Shown here one piece after another: positions 12,491 to 22,970 of a stretch of 64,000 bases of DNA; position 1 is the stretch's first letter; each line of letters opens with the position of its first letter. The translations under genes were made by a program, and so were the position numbers. The DNA lies in NCBI RefSeq assembly GCF_026230105.1, contig NC_079475.1, positions 11,796,125 through 11,860,124 of the forward strand. The letters are read 5' to 3'. Below the pieces are notes generated by a model. That model was not told where the DNA came from. It saw only the letters and a program-made list of their open reading frames with translations, and did no database searches. The DNA is from Diorhabda sublineata. Taxonomy: Eukaryota; Arthropoda; Insecta; Coleoptera; Chrysomelidae.

Positions 12491-12829
12491 GATGTTTATT
12501 CATTTACGCCAAGGCCTTTAGCACTCAGGAGCGTGTTTAAGTTTTGTTTTTCACCGACATGAAGCCGTATTAAGAGTAGGCTTTAATCAATATTTATTTT
12601 CATCTTTTATCTTTTGAAATAATGGAATGATATATTTATAACACCTGTGGTATATACTTCACGTTTATTAATCCATTTTCTGCATATGATCTTTATGACT
12701 TTGGCGAAACGTTCTTATTTTTGTCCAACAGCCACGTAATTCATTAATTTCATTTAAACAGTTTTAGGATATCTCCAGAAGTTAAATTCAAAAAGTTCAA
12801 TTTCAATAATAACTTGAACATTAGCGACA

Positions 12830-13515
12830 TTGATGTAGATATGGCAACATTGATGTGGATATGTCAAATCTGACATTGCCATCATACAGTTTGACATTTT
12901 TAATGGTGAACGTACCCGCAACGTGTTGTCGTACGTAGGCTAATATCGATTGATATAAAATATAAATGCTTAAATCCTGATGCTTCAAAAGACGTCTATA
13001 TAATCGTGATGAATCATGGATCTATGTACATGAACTCGAATTTAAGCAACAATCGATTGTATGGGTCTTTCAAGACGAACCAAATCCAACAAAAGCTGTT
13101 TGCGCACGAAGCACGTCTGAATGGTTTATCCGAGAAAATCGAGAAAACCAATCGCAGGAGACGAATCATTCTCCACCACGAAAATACGAGTTTTCACACA
13201 TCAGTTCAAATAAAAACGTTTTTGAGTGGTCAAAACATCGAATTGATGGATGATCTGTCATACAATCCTTGTTAGCTATCCAATGATTTCTTTTTATTCC
13301 CGCAGAACAAAAATTGTGAGGTCAAAATAAATTGGGCGGTGAACGTTTTTCTACACCTGAGGAAGTGGTTGATGCGATCAAATCACATGTTTTAGAGGTA
13401 GTTCAATCGGAATGGAAAAAAATGCATCGACAATTTGTTCAAACGTATGCAAATTTGTCTCAAAACTTTAATGACATCCCTCATACAATCTACTGAGAAA
13501 AATCTGCAAAAAACA
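12830..13515 (+). mobile_element. Mariner remnant, same subfamily as 33362-34092
   Basis: Transposase fragments lie in order across two frames. DESWIYVHELEFKQQS (from about 13005) carries the first catalytic Asp; WVFQDEPNPTKAV follows; then, after an internal deletion of about 25 codons, NRRRRIILHHENTSFHTS covers the second catalytic site, where Asp is replaced by Glu. GQNIELMDD and DFFLFPQNKN follow, then FSTPEEVVDAIKSHVLEVVQ in a shifted frame. The third-Asp block is broken by stops. The untranslated leader (AGTTTGACATTTTTAATGGT) matches the second copy. Family knowledge: DD34D cut-and-paste transposase with TA targets. It cannot be functional. Confidence 0.85.
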
Positions 13516-13614
13516 CTTACATACTAAGAAAATCCTTGGAATTTCCATTTAAAATATCAAATACCAATTGTGGAAACTCAGTGAATATGAGATATAAGGG
13601 ACATCACATAAATG

Positions 13615-13860
13615 ATTATTCGATATGATGAACTGAAAGCTATCAATACCGAGTTATTTAGAGGACAACTGAAGAGAATATATTAGGTTGTATTGGAAAA
13701 ATATCCAGATTTGATTAGCCGAAAACAAGTTCTTTTCCAGCAAGACAGAAGCTTGCTCTAGCAATTTATCCAGGAGCCATTTGTGGACCAGACGGCTCCA
13801 TTCTTGAGTATTGCAGACTTGGAGTCCCCCGTCTATAGTTCTCTGCCAGTTTAGTGTTTT
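13615..13860 (+). mobile_element. Mariner catalytic-domain fragment
   Basis: The plus strand reads IRYDELKAINTELFRGQLKR, then VVLEKYPDLISRKQVLFQQD and, after a stop, IQEPFVDQTAPF. This follows the mariner order of ...INAELY..QL.R...L..K.P.LI.RK.VLFQQDNA, in which the last Asp is the second catalytic residue. Sequence decays after it. It differs in subfamily from the fragment just upstream, so it is a separate insertion. Confidence 0.55.
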
Positions 13861-14644
13861 TCAAGAGAAATAAAGTGAGATAGCAACAAAAGAGTCAAAA
13901 GAATTCAAAAAAATGTCTGAAAAGTAGAAAAAAACAAGAAAGAAGAAAACCTATTATTCAGAATCAGAAAAAGCATCCACAGATATATTTATTATATGGA
14001 TAGATGCTGATATTTGTCATAAACTTTTCAGAAAAGCTTATATCATCAATTTTTCCAATACATTCGGTGGAGACTTGATTTTATCCGTTTTTTCTTACAA
14101 AAGATGTTACCATAAATGAGTTGAAAACTTGTCAACATACAAAGTATAATGCGAAAATCGTGTGCTGCGTCTTTTCCAATCATATATCTGTTTTAGAACG
14201 AATTATGGTTTTCCAGTAAAATGAAATCTCTAGTTGAACATTCTTAACACGTGTTCGTGATTCGAAGCAATGAGTGATGTACGCGCGGGTGTTGACGGCC
14301 CCCCTGCCTCGAATCAAAAATCTTCCCCAACTAACCCTCCCTGTTGGTACCGAAACATCAACCGCCTACGCTGATTTAGGCCAGTCTTTAAATAAAGAGA
14401 AGCAAATTAGAAATCAAAACATTTTATTTATTTATTCCTTCTTAAAATAATTATTTTCTCAGTTGTCGATGAAGGGGATAAATTCAAAATTCTACTCACT
14501 AATTTAATAATCAGAATTAACACTTAAATTTCGGAGAAGCATCCTGAAAAACGGTATTTACTTAAACGAAAGTATAATGTTATGAGCAAGCTCAAAAAAT
14601 GGGTCCTTAAGCCGGTGCTGTCCAGCTACAATGCAATAAAAAAT
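13861..14644. other. No gene seen
   Basis: AT-rich except for a GC-richer patch at 14270-14380; no recognisable open frame or repeat. Confidence 0.4.
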
Positions 14645-15035
14645 TCGGGAATTCGCGCAGCGCCTTTCATCTGTTTTTTATAAATAGCGACCGCGTCTTT
14701 GATGTTTCCTTTTAGAACTTTTTATTACAAAAGGCGGTTTATTTAGAGAATTTCTTTCAAATAATTTCTAGGAAAATCTATTTATTTGTTTCTTTTGTTT
14801 GGTTTTATTCTAGAATTTTGTAGAATTTTATTTAGGTATATAAATGATTTATATAAACGCAGTAAGTAATTAATTTTAAATGAATAGTCGTAGAGAAAAG
14901 AACGAATTAGTAAAAGTAATCTCAAAAATTGTGAGTGATATTTATAAGTACATTATTGTAAGTTAACGAAAGAGACAAGGTTTATTAATTCACCTCACAA
15001 ATAGGAAAAGTGTAAATAAATACGAAAAACGTTAT
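14645..15035. repeat. Dispersed repeat R1, copy 2
   Basis: Longer copy of the repeat at 2725-2995, with GCGTCTTTGATGTTT, AAGGCGGTTTATTTA and TTTATTAATTCACC in the same order. It has two insertions relative to copy 1, one around 14800-14860 containing ATTTTGTAGAATTTTATTTA. Non-coding; class unresolved (solo LTR or non-autonomous transposon). Confidence 0.7.
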
Positions 15036-15119
15036 AATTAATGAATCAGTAGCTCAAAAATCTTCACTGGTGCGTTAAATTAATGGAAGATTCAAAATGA
15101 CACACACTCAAAATCCCAC

Positions 15120-15640
15120 TCAGTTTCAATTTCATACGCTGCTATGTAAAGTGCTCTGAAGTCTCGTACTTTCAGAGAATCTACACGTTGCAACCTCTAC
15201 TAAACCTATAGTCTTCAGGTCCTCACTTAGGCGTAGATTCCCGACAGGACTTCTATTGATAGTAACTGAATGTGTCCTATTCATCTCTTTGTTTAGTGTC
15301 CCGGAACCCGTTGGAGGACAACTTTGGGCTTTCCGTCTAAACTACTTAATTGATTCATGCATTTCCAAGCTAGCTTGAGTCTCATGACATTGGAGCTCTA
15401 ATCCCTAATGACTGTTTGCTTATAGGTCAAGATAATAATCTCCTCTCAACAGTTTTTCCCCAATTGAACTGTATACATTTTTCGATTGCAGATATTTCTT
15501 TTTATAAAATACCTAGTGTATATGGGTCTGTACGCTTCGATTCCAGTTCTCTCTGCCTTTTGGAACTATACATGAACAACTTAAGGGCAGTCTTATCTAC
15601 TCCAAACTCAAACTTTTTCGGAATTTCATCGTGAGGCATA
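15120..15640 (-). mobile_element. Non-LTR retrotransposon RNase H remnant
   Basis: On the minus strand, in shifting frames, the RNase H domain at the end of a jockey/R1-type ORF2 is visible: AEISAIEKCIQFN (about 15455-15500), then SSNVMRLKLAWKCMNQLSS and KPKVVLQRVPGH (about 15300-15400). These match the E.YAI..C, SSN..KSKLVWEC...L and V.W.PGH blocks of the family. RNase H removes RNA from the cDNA hybrid. Several frameshifts and stops are present, and no reverse transcriptase lies upstream, so it is a 5'-truncated dead copy. Confidence 0.7.
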
Positions 15641-15829
15641 TGCAAGAATTAATTACTGTCTCGGCCTAATCCTGATGATTTCTTTTATAAACATTCTGAG
15701 TCAAATGTGAATTTTGAATTAAAGGGTTTAGTCTGGACTCACTGTAGGTAATCCGATCAACGTTCAGCTCGAGTCAGAGAGCTCTGCGTTTAAATAGGAA
15801 TGAGCGTTTGCTTGTTGAAACTTACTATC

Positions 15830-16225
15830 GTCGGCATGGTCCTGAAAGTTATTAAGTGCACGTCCAAACTAGTGTGGGAGCGTAAACAATCTCTAAAAGC
15901 ACTGGCTAACAAAAACAAAGTAGGCCTCATATGGCTTCCAGGCCAGAACTCTACTGTGGCCTAATGAGATGCCACTAACTAATGGCTCGAGAATCAGATG
16001 CAGTGGACGACAACTGAGAGCCAGTCATGGGAACAGCAGATCATCTATTCTGCGTATGTCCTGCCCATTTTGCTAAAAGGCGAAGTACCAACACCTTGGG
16101 AAGTGGGACATAAAAACTTCTCAAAAATAGCCACCTTTTGGAGGAGTCTATATACTTTGGAAGCAGAACAATAAGATATAAAGTCTTCTAGGTATAAGTG
16201 CAAAGTGTCTCTAAAGCCAAAACGA
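15830..16225 (+). mobile_element. Non-LTR retrotransposon RNase H and C-terminal tail remnant
   Basis: In the plus direction TSKLVWERKQSLKALANKNK and VGLIWLPGQ (15865-15950) correspond to the SKLVWEC...L...NKV.L.WVPGH block of the RNase H domain. Further on, TADHLFCVCPAHFAKRRS (about 16030-16080) matches the cysteine-bearing E...H.LC.C..FA..R motif near the end of ORF2. It has the opposite orientation to the neighbouring copy at 15120-15640, so the two are separate insertions lying head to head. Frame changes make it inactive. Confidence 0.7.
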
Positions 16226-16478
16226 CTCCCCAAAAAAATATACAATATAAATATTTCTGGGTTAGATTAATGATTGTGAATGATAATGAAGTATAACCTA
16301 CATTTTTGTTTAAAATATTGAATGATTATGAATATTGGTAATTTAAAGTAGCAAAATTCAGTTATTTATAAATATATATCAGATCTTTAGACCTATAAAA
16401 AATATGTCATAGCCAGTTGTTAACACTACAGTTTTACTATGTAAAATGAACATTTTATAGTGACGTTTACCTAAAAGT

Positions 16479-16701
16479 TCATTTTTTAGTGATGTTTATC
16501 ACAATTTGTATTTCCTTAGCCAGTCCTTTTGCTTCTGTTATAATAGACAAGCATGCTTCATATGGGTCACCTACACCATCTCCAGGAATCCAAAGTCCAC
16601 CTAGAGTATCATCAGTATTCAATAGAGACCATTTATCTTTGCACTGATCAGACGTTAACAATTTACAATCAATTTGCCAAGAACAAATAGAAAAAACATA
16701 A
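16479..16701 (-). pseudogene. Possible host exon or unrecognised coding fragment
   Basis: A clean minus-strand frame of about 74 codons runs from an AG at 16702-16703 that could be a splice acceptor (after a T-containing stretch) to a stop at 16479-16481. It encodes SICSWQIDCKLLTSDQCKDK, then WSLLNTDDTLGGLWIPGDGV, GDPYEACLSIITEAKG and a hydrophobic tail. Three Cys, the Trp/Gly/Pro-rich middle and even composition look more like a real protein than chance. I do not recognise a family. No partner exon was identified in the window. It may be a terminal exon, a pseudogene, or a transposon piece of a type I do not know. Confidence 0.3.
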
Positions 16702-16854
16702 CTGAGAACTGAATCTTATAATTTTATAATTAAATGCCTAGTAATATTTAGAATCCTATGAGTTGATTGATTAGATCAAGATGGTTTTACATTTTTTTTT
16801 CAAATGGTTACGTCCATTTATAAGTTTAATAATTTTGTTCTCAAAGCTCTGATT

Positions 16855-17275
16855 GAGGAACAACTCATCAACATCTAGTGCAGCTTTGCAAGAATGGCAA
16901 AGTGTTTGAAACAAGAACAAGACAATAATTTGGAGGAACCAATCGTAAACAAGTGGTTACGAAGGTTCCGGGAGGGTTGAGAAGTAGTGGAAGAAGTCCA
17001 GCCAGAAATGATAGCTGGCCAGCTGTCAATCCTCAAAACAAAAGTTCACAAAATTATGATACAAAAGCATGGAATGAAGAAATTGTGTTCAAAAATCGTA
17101 CCGAAGCTCTTGATTCCAGAACAGAAAGGAAAGTTGAGAATTGTTTGGAAACAGAGGAAAGAGGAGGCTTTCTCAATCGAATCATCATTGGGGACGTGTC
17201 CTGGTTCCACAAATTCGACGTTTGTCTCAATTTCAATGGATTACGTCAAAATTTGTGTTCGTCAAGAAACTACTA
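16855..17275 (+). mobile_element. Mariner transposase N-terminal half
   Basis: Frames in order read LEEPIVNKWLRRFREG, VEEVQPEMIAGQLSILKTK, VHKIMIQKHGMKKLCSKIVP and KLLIPEQKGKLRI, then in another frame FLNRIIIGDVSWFHKFDV. The first part is the helix-turn-helix DNA-binding region and linker. The GD in IIIGDVSWFHKFD aligns with the first catalytic Asp (ITGDESWFHEFD in the family; the following Glu is Val here). The rest of the catalytic core is missing. No terminal repeats found. Confidence 0.75.
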
Positions 17276-17276
17276 G

Positions 17277-18189
17277 CCATAGTTGAGGATTTTAAAACAA
17301 AATTTGATATTAACCAAAATGTCATAAAATATTTGCCTATTATTATTAATGAATCAACAGTAAATTTTTTAAAATTCTACGTTGAACGTGTACCATCTTT
17401 TGCCAATCATCTATCAGATATAGATTCAAGCAAAGACACGAATATGTATTATTTCTGTTTCGAAAGGAAAATATACTTATTAATCTCAAGTAAAAAATAT
17501 CAGGTGGTAATAATTTCTCGGATTAAAAATCACTTAAAATACCGACTAATAATTATGAACTGGCCTACTTCGTCTCCCGTCGCTTTTGGAACCCAAACAC
17601 AAATCCGTCACCACAAGACGTCTTCGAAACACGCATTTACATGTTGTCTAAAATATAAAACCCATTAAAAACCAATATATTTTCCACTTTAAGAAGGATT
17701 TGTGTGGGAACAAACATGTTTTTCGTTATGCTGCAATTTGTGTATACTTCCAAAATCAATTCTTAGTAATTTTACTACCAAATCCCAATTTATGAACAAA
17801 TATAAACCACAAGATTGATCGAGATAAAAACATGAAATTGGATATTATTAATTAAAAATATAAATCGATAACTATCTTTTTTTTTTGTTTGCTTAGATAT
17901 TATTTTTCAACCCCTTTTTTATTCGCAATCTGTAAAATTGTTCATTGGTTCAAAGCAGTATATAATTTATCCTGTAGGAAAAATTACCCAGTGGAAATTT
18001 CCTTTCACTTAAAAAAATAGTGTCGTTGAGGGATAACTACAAAAAATATCGCTACGACCCCGAAATCTGACAGGCAGATCACACGGAAGATGCCTTCCAA
18101 GCCTTCGGTGAGTAGGAGGTCTAATTAAAGGTTTAGCGTTGGGATGGGTTTTAATACGGTGAGAATATATTTGGGAGAAGTGAGATATT
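17277..18189. other. No gene recognised
   Basis: A plus frame continues open to 17668 downstream of the mariner piece, but the peptide has no recognisable domain. The remainder is AT-rich with a GC-richer patch around 18040-18120, where TTCGGTGAGT resembles a splice donor. No exon could be supported upstream of it. Confidence 0.3.
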
Positions 18190-18420
18190 TCTTCTTTAAC
18201 TGACTTTATTATAATAATTCTGTTGGGTACATACCATGAGGCATTTACAATAATTCTGAGTACTTTTGACTGAAATCTTTCTTGAATAGGATGCAGTGTC
18301 CCATAGTTGAATATTATAACTCCAGATGGGCAGCTTATTGTTGATTGTTAGTTGGTATTTTCTATCTATTAACCAATACAACTTGCCGAGTTTCAAATCC
18401 AGTTATTTTCTCTTGGTTAG
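18190..18420 (-). mobile_element. Jockey-type LINE ORF2 fragment
   Basis: Minus strand: LGKLYWLIDRKYQLTINNKL, then PIWSYNIQLWDTASYS, then frames giving FSQKYSELL and MPHGMYPTELL. These match the segment after the reverse transcriptase palm in jockey ORF2 (MYWLIGRKSQLSL.NKL...KPIWTYGIQLWGTAS...QRFQSK.LR...NAPWYV.N). About six residues are missing between NKL and PIW. Compare 23520-24562 and 49640-50345 on the other strand. Confidence 0.8.
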
Positions 18421-18715
18421 TATATGTTTGATTCAGGTTAGTCGTCGGTATTTTGCACTCTCTTTTTGCTGCAGAAGATGTCCGTTTAATATTGCATTTG
18501 GACAAGTCCTTCCTCGATGGGTGTAGGTAACATGAATGAATTTATTTACTTTTGACATAATTGGATGTAAAGTTGTGATGTAGTCTTGGTTTTCGACGTT
18601 TTAAAGTTAAAAAAAATACATTCTATTTGGAGTGCATAAAACATTTTGCAGTAAGTCTTGATACAATTTGTCTTTGAGAAGGCTTTAAATGATAGATGAT
18701 GCTAAAGACATACTA
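18421..18715. other. No gene seen
   Basis: AT-rich, no recognised feature. Confidence 0.4.
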
Positions 18716-19001
18716 GATAAAATATACGAGATGGGGCTATTAAGTAACGAGAATAGCGCTGTTACAGAAATAGTATTAATAATAATAATTTTAGCGTCGG
18801 AAGTTTACTCTTTATTGTGTCTGTAGACAAACCTACGTTTTGATATAAAAATGAAATACTGCAATTGTAATTTTTGTCGTGTCAACGTGTTTTTGAGGGT
18901 TTGTCCGAGTTCAAGATGGCCGATAAAATGTTGAAGATGATTTACATTTAGGTCGTCCTTACACAACTAAATATTACTCTTGTTTGTTCCGATCATCAGT
19001 T
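18716..19001 (+). mobile_element. Mariner 5' part, interrupted by the element at 19002-21222
   Basis: Begins with the mariner end TACGAGATGGGGCTATTAAG followed by a long leader, then codes MADKML, and after an internal deletion EDDLHLGRPYTTK (18940-18975), which corresponds to the acidic linker and GRP hook of the helix-turn-helix region. Its 3' continuation lies at 21223-21548 in the same orientation. The intervening 2.2 kb is a separate inverted-repeat element, so this is a nested insertion. Confidence 0.75.
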
Positions 19002-21222
19002 AAATATTCGGTAATTATACACTTTGCGGTCACCTGGTTTTTTGGCTCTAGAAAATCGAAAAATGGATGGATTTTAATGATCTTAGTCTCAAAATGTTCC
19101 ATTTTACGGCGGATTTATAAAAAAATACGAAAATTAAAAAAAATAAATATTTTTTACAGTTTTATGACTTTAAATGCAAAAAAATGACTTTCTACATATA
19201 ATCCTTCGTAACTGTTTCTGACGTCGTGGAATCAAGTTCGTATATTTTTTTCGCAATTTACATAAAAAAATGAATATTTTGAAAAAAAAATTTCAAAAAA
19301 GTTAATTTCATGAAACTGTAAAAAATATTTATTTTTATTTATTATTATATATTATATATATTATATATTATATATATTATATATATTATATATTATATAT
19401 ATTATATATATTATTATATAATATTTATTTTTTTTTCTATAAACCGGCGTAAAATGGAACATTTTGAGACCAAGATCATTAAAATCCGTCCATTTTTCGA
19501 TTTTCTAGAGCCAACCTAACCTAACCTAACCTAACCAAAAAACCAGGTGACCGCGAAAGTGTATAATTACCATAATTTTTTGTAAAGGATTATTTTGCAA
19601 AACCGTTTTTTTTACGATTTAAAACAGTAAAACTATGAGAAATTTTCATTCCAGCTATTTCTACTAATTTTTTTCTATAAATCCGCCGTAAAATGGAACA
19701 TTTTGAGACCAAGATCATTAAAATCCATCCATTTTTCGATTTTCTAGAGCGAACCTAACCTAACCTAACCTAACCTAACCAAAAAACCAGGTGACCGCGA
19801 AAGTGTATAATTACCATAATTTTTTGTAAAGGATTATTTTGCAAAACCGTTTTTTTATACGATTTAAAACAGTAAAACTATGAGAAATTTTCATTCCAGC
19901 TATTTCTACTAATTTTTTTATAAATCCGCCGTAAAATGGAACATTTTGACCAAGATCATTAAAATCCATCCATTTTTCGATTTTCTAGAGCCAACCTAAC
20001 CTAACCTAACCTAACCAAAAAACCAGGTGACCGCGAAAGTGTATAATTACTATAATTTTTTGTAAAGGATTATTTTGCAAAACCGTTTTTTTATACGATT
20101 TAAAACAGTAAAACTATGAGAAATTTTCATTCCAGCTATTTCTACTAATTTTTTTATAAATCCGCCGTAAAATGGAACATTTTGACCAAGATCATTAAAA
20201 TCCATCCATTTTTCGATTTTCTAGAGCCAACCTAACCTAACCTAACCTAACCAAAAAACCAGGTGACCGCGAAAGTGTATAATTACCATAATTTTTTGTA
20301 AAGGATTATTTTGCAAAACCGTTTTTTTATACGATTTAAAACAGTAAAACTATGAGAAATTTTCATTCCAGCTATTTCTACTAATTTTTTTATAAATCCG
20401 CCGTAAAATGGAACATTTTGAGACCAAGATCATTAAAATCCATCCATTTTTCGATTTTCTAGAGCCAACCTAACCTAACCTAACCTAACCAAAAAACCAG
20501 GTGACCGCGAAAGTGTATAATTACCATAATTTTTTGTAAAGGATTATTTTGCAAAACCGTTTTTTTATACGATTTAAAACAGTAAAACTATGAGAAGTTT
20601 TCATTCCAGCTATTTCTACTAATTTTTTTATAAATCCGCCGTAAAATGGAACATTTTGAGACCAAGATCATTAAAATCCATCCATTTTTCGATTTTCTAG
20701 AGCCAACCTAACCTAACCTAACCTAACCAAAAAACCAGGTGACCGCGAAAGTGTATAATTACCATAATTTTTTGTAAAGGATTATTTTGCAAAACCGTTT
20801 TTTTATACGATTTAAAACAGTAAAACTATGAGAAGTTTTCATTCCATCTATTTCTACTAATTTTTTTATAAATCCGCCGTAAAATGAAACATTTTGAGAC
20901 CAAGATCATTAAAATCCATCCATTTTTCGATTTTCTAGAGCCAACCTAACCTAACCTAACCTAACCAAAAAACCAGGTGACCGCGAAAGTGTATAATTAC
21001 TATAATTTGTTGTGAAGGATTATTTTGCAAAACCGTTTTTTTATACGATTTAAAACAGTAAAACTATGAGAAATTTTCATTCCAGCTATTTCTACTAATT
21101 TTTTTATAAATTCGCCGTAAAATGGAACATTTTGAGACCAAGATCATTAAAATCCATCCATTTTTCGATTTTCTAGAGCCAAAAAACCAGGTGACCGTGA
21201 GAGTGTATAATTACCAAATATT
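19002..21222. mobile_element. Inverted-repeat element with amplified 238-bp arm carrying CCTAA runs
   Basis: The outer arms, 19002-19126 and 21097-21222, are reverse complements over about 120 bp (left starts AATATTCGGTAATTATACAC, right ends GTGTATAATTACCAAATATT). A second inverted pair lies inside the left half (AAATAAATATTTTTTACAGT at about 19140 and its complement near 19315), so the left 560 bp look like a complete foldback MITE. The right arm is then tandemly repeated: CTAGAG recurs at 19505, 19744, 19985, 20221, 20459, 20697, 20935 and 21173 (period 236-241). Seven of these copies have a run of (CCTAA)3-5 inserted between CTAGAGC and AAAAAACCAGG; the outermost right copy and the inverted left copy do not. 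No protein is encoded. Confidence 0.9.
19335..19425. repeat. Imperfect (TATATTA)n microsatellite
   Basis: A pure A/T tract of TATATTATATAT type lies between the foldback half and the first amplified arm copy. It could mark the junction at which amplification began. Confidence 0.85.
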
Positions 21223-21548
21223 CTTGCTTTTGCTGGAAATATATGAAAATTTTAACATTCTAAAAGTATGCCTAGAATCGTCTCATATGAGCAATAAGAA
21301 GCTCGAAAAAATATTTGTAATTACACTTTGAATGCGATCGAAAATGACCGAAACTTATTAGAAAAGGTAATAAGCAAATCTGCATTGAAAGGAACAAGAT
21401 TTAAGTCTGTTGAAGCTGTGAAAGAAGAAGCGGCGCGTTTCCTTAAGGAACTGACTGTTTCCAACCAGAAAAAATTCCCATGCAGCTATATAGGGACAGA
21501 TGACGGTTATATATTGGAAGTGATAATTTATTTATCAGCCACACCTCT
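21223..21548 (+). mobile_element. Mariner 3' part, continuation of 18716-19001
   Basis: Encodes ISKSALKGTRFKSVEAVKEE then AARFLKELTVSNQ (about 21372-21470), the conserved C-terminal region of mauritiana-like transposases (LKSALKG.RF.S.EAVK...A..LKELT). It ends with AGCCACACCTCTTA at 21537-21550, a degraded complement of the mariner end at 18716. The catalytic region is absent. Together with 18716-19001 it forms one decayed mariner. Confidence 0.7.
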
Positions 21549-22397
21549 TAAATAGAAGGTGGATTGGGCTGAGCACCAACAGTATTCTAATTATGTTTCA
21601 ATGTTACTATGATTTGAATTCTAAAATGTTATTTGAATTCTTAATAGTTATAATGCCGATTTGTTCCAACTTATTGACAAAAAAACGAAATCGCAAATCA
21701 TCTTGCATTCATTTTCTGAAAATACTTTGTTAGTTTATTTTACAGATACCAAGGAAATCAAATCCATCTACCTTATTGTCCCAGAACTCAAGAAAAACGG
21801 CTAAATTTAAAATAACATTTTCGAAATATAACCGTAGTATAAACTAATTTGTGGAAATGAATTATGCAATTAAATGAATGTGTTCTCTACACCAACACTA
21901 AGCCGATGTTGAATTTAGTCAGTAATTGGATATAACATGTGGGTTAACAAATGAAATATGAGCTGAAAAGACACGCATAATACTAAATAAAGTACCAATA
22001 GCAATAAAAAAACGATAACTAAGCTTATATCTTACAGACACCTGTCTTGGGTGCCGTAAACGTTATTTAACACATTAACACTCCTACTTACGTTCACAAT
22101 TTGTCCGTTTATTTCGATGAGATATAAAGAGCAAAGATCTCAATAGACCAGTTTCCTTCGAGAATAAAATGACGCTTAGATATTTGTGACATTTTTTCTC
22201 TTCACACGTGTCGTGTTTTTATATAAATTTAGACGCATTTTTACATTTCTATACAAGCTACTTTCATATATTCTAAATTTATCTTTCAAATTTCTTATAA
22301 TAAACCAACGATAATTTGTTTTAATCTCTAAGCTCGCTATAAAACTTTTCTCCTTTATATTTGAGAAAATAGCACATCACTCAATCAAAAATCGATT
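21549..22397. other. No gene seen
   Basis: AT-rich, no recognised feature. Confidence 0.4.
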
Positions 22398-22960
22398 TTA
22401 TTCATCAATAAAATCTCTTTCAACAGCAAAACAATCATTTGAACGCTTCTCTAACTTCTCTATGCCGTGCTTGTAAGAGGATTTGTCTTTTAACTCGAAA
22501 TAAGTTTCAGTTTCAACAATTGTTTCTTCATTTGAGCTGAACTTGTTACCGGCTAGCATTTTTTGAGATCAGCGAATAGCCAGTGATCACTGGGGGCCAG
22601 ATCTGGGCTATACGGTGGACGAGGAAGCAATACGAAGTGTAATTCGTTGAATTTAACAATCATTTCCATCGACTTGTGAATCAGTTGATTATCTTCATGT
22701 AACAGTGGTTTTTCTTCGACATATGAGGATGTTTTTTCCTGGTTTTTGCATTTAAGCGGTCTAACAACTCTATGTAGTATTCACTATTGATTGTCTCTCC
22801 TTTTTGTAGATAATCTTCCCAATTGACTGTTGTGTCTTTGGACGTAGTTCACCGGCTGCAGTCCACTCAGATGATGAAGGTTTTGATTCCGGAGTGAGGT
22901 GATGGATCCATGTTTCATCCATTGTCATATATCGATGCAAAAATCTACAATGCAATAGTT
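22398..22960 (-). mobile_element. Mariner transposase, C-terminal two-thirds
   Basis: Minus strand, 22955 downwards: RFLHRYMTMDETWIHHLTPE (first catalytic Asp in MDETW), then EWTAAGE and RPKTQQS. After a deletion and frameshift, a clean frame of about 110 codons ends at a stop at 22398-22400. It contains LLHEDNQ (second Asp) and PPYSPDLAPSDHWLFADLKK (third Asp). I count 34 residues between the second and third Asp, the mariner DD34D signature. It continues EETIVETETYFELKD and HGIEKLEKRSNDC. All three catalytic Asp are present, but the block between the first and second is deleted and out of frame. No inverted repeats were located. Confidence 0.9.
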
Positions 22961-22970
22961 AGGAGTATGT

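Noticed and set aside
16953..17276. 107-codon plus frame as an independent gene
   Set aside because: The overlapping frame at 16987-17286 carries the mariner blocks; this one is mostly an alternative reading, apart from its end, where the mariner continues after a frameshift.
18040..18120. Exon ending at a donor-like TTCG|GTGAGT
   Set aside because: The frame before it contains stops and no acceptor or coding similarity was found.
21122..21331. 69-codon frame starting in the last 238-bp unit
   Set aside because: Begins inside the satellite-like unit and runs out into unique DNA; no domain and no reason to think it is expressed.
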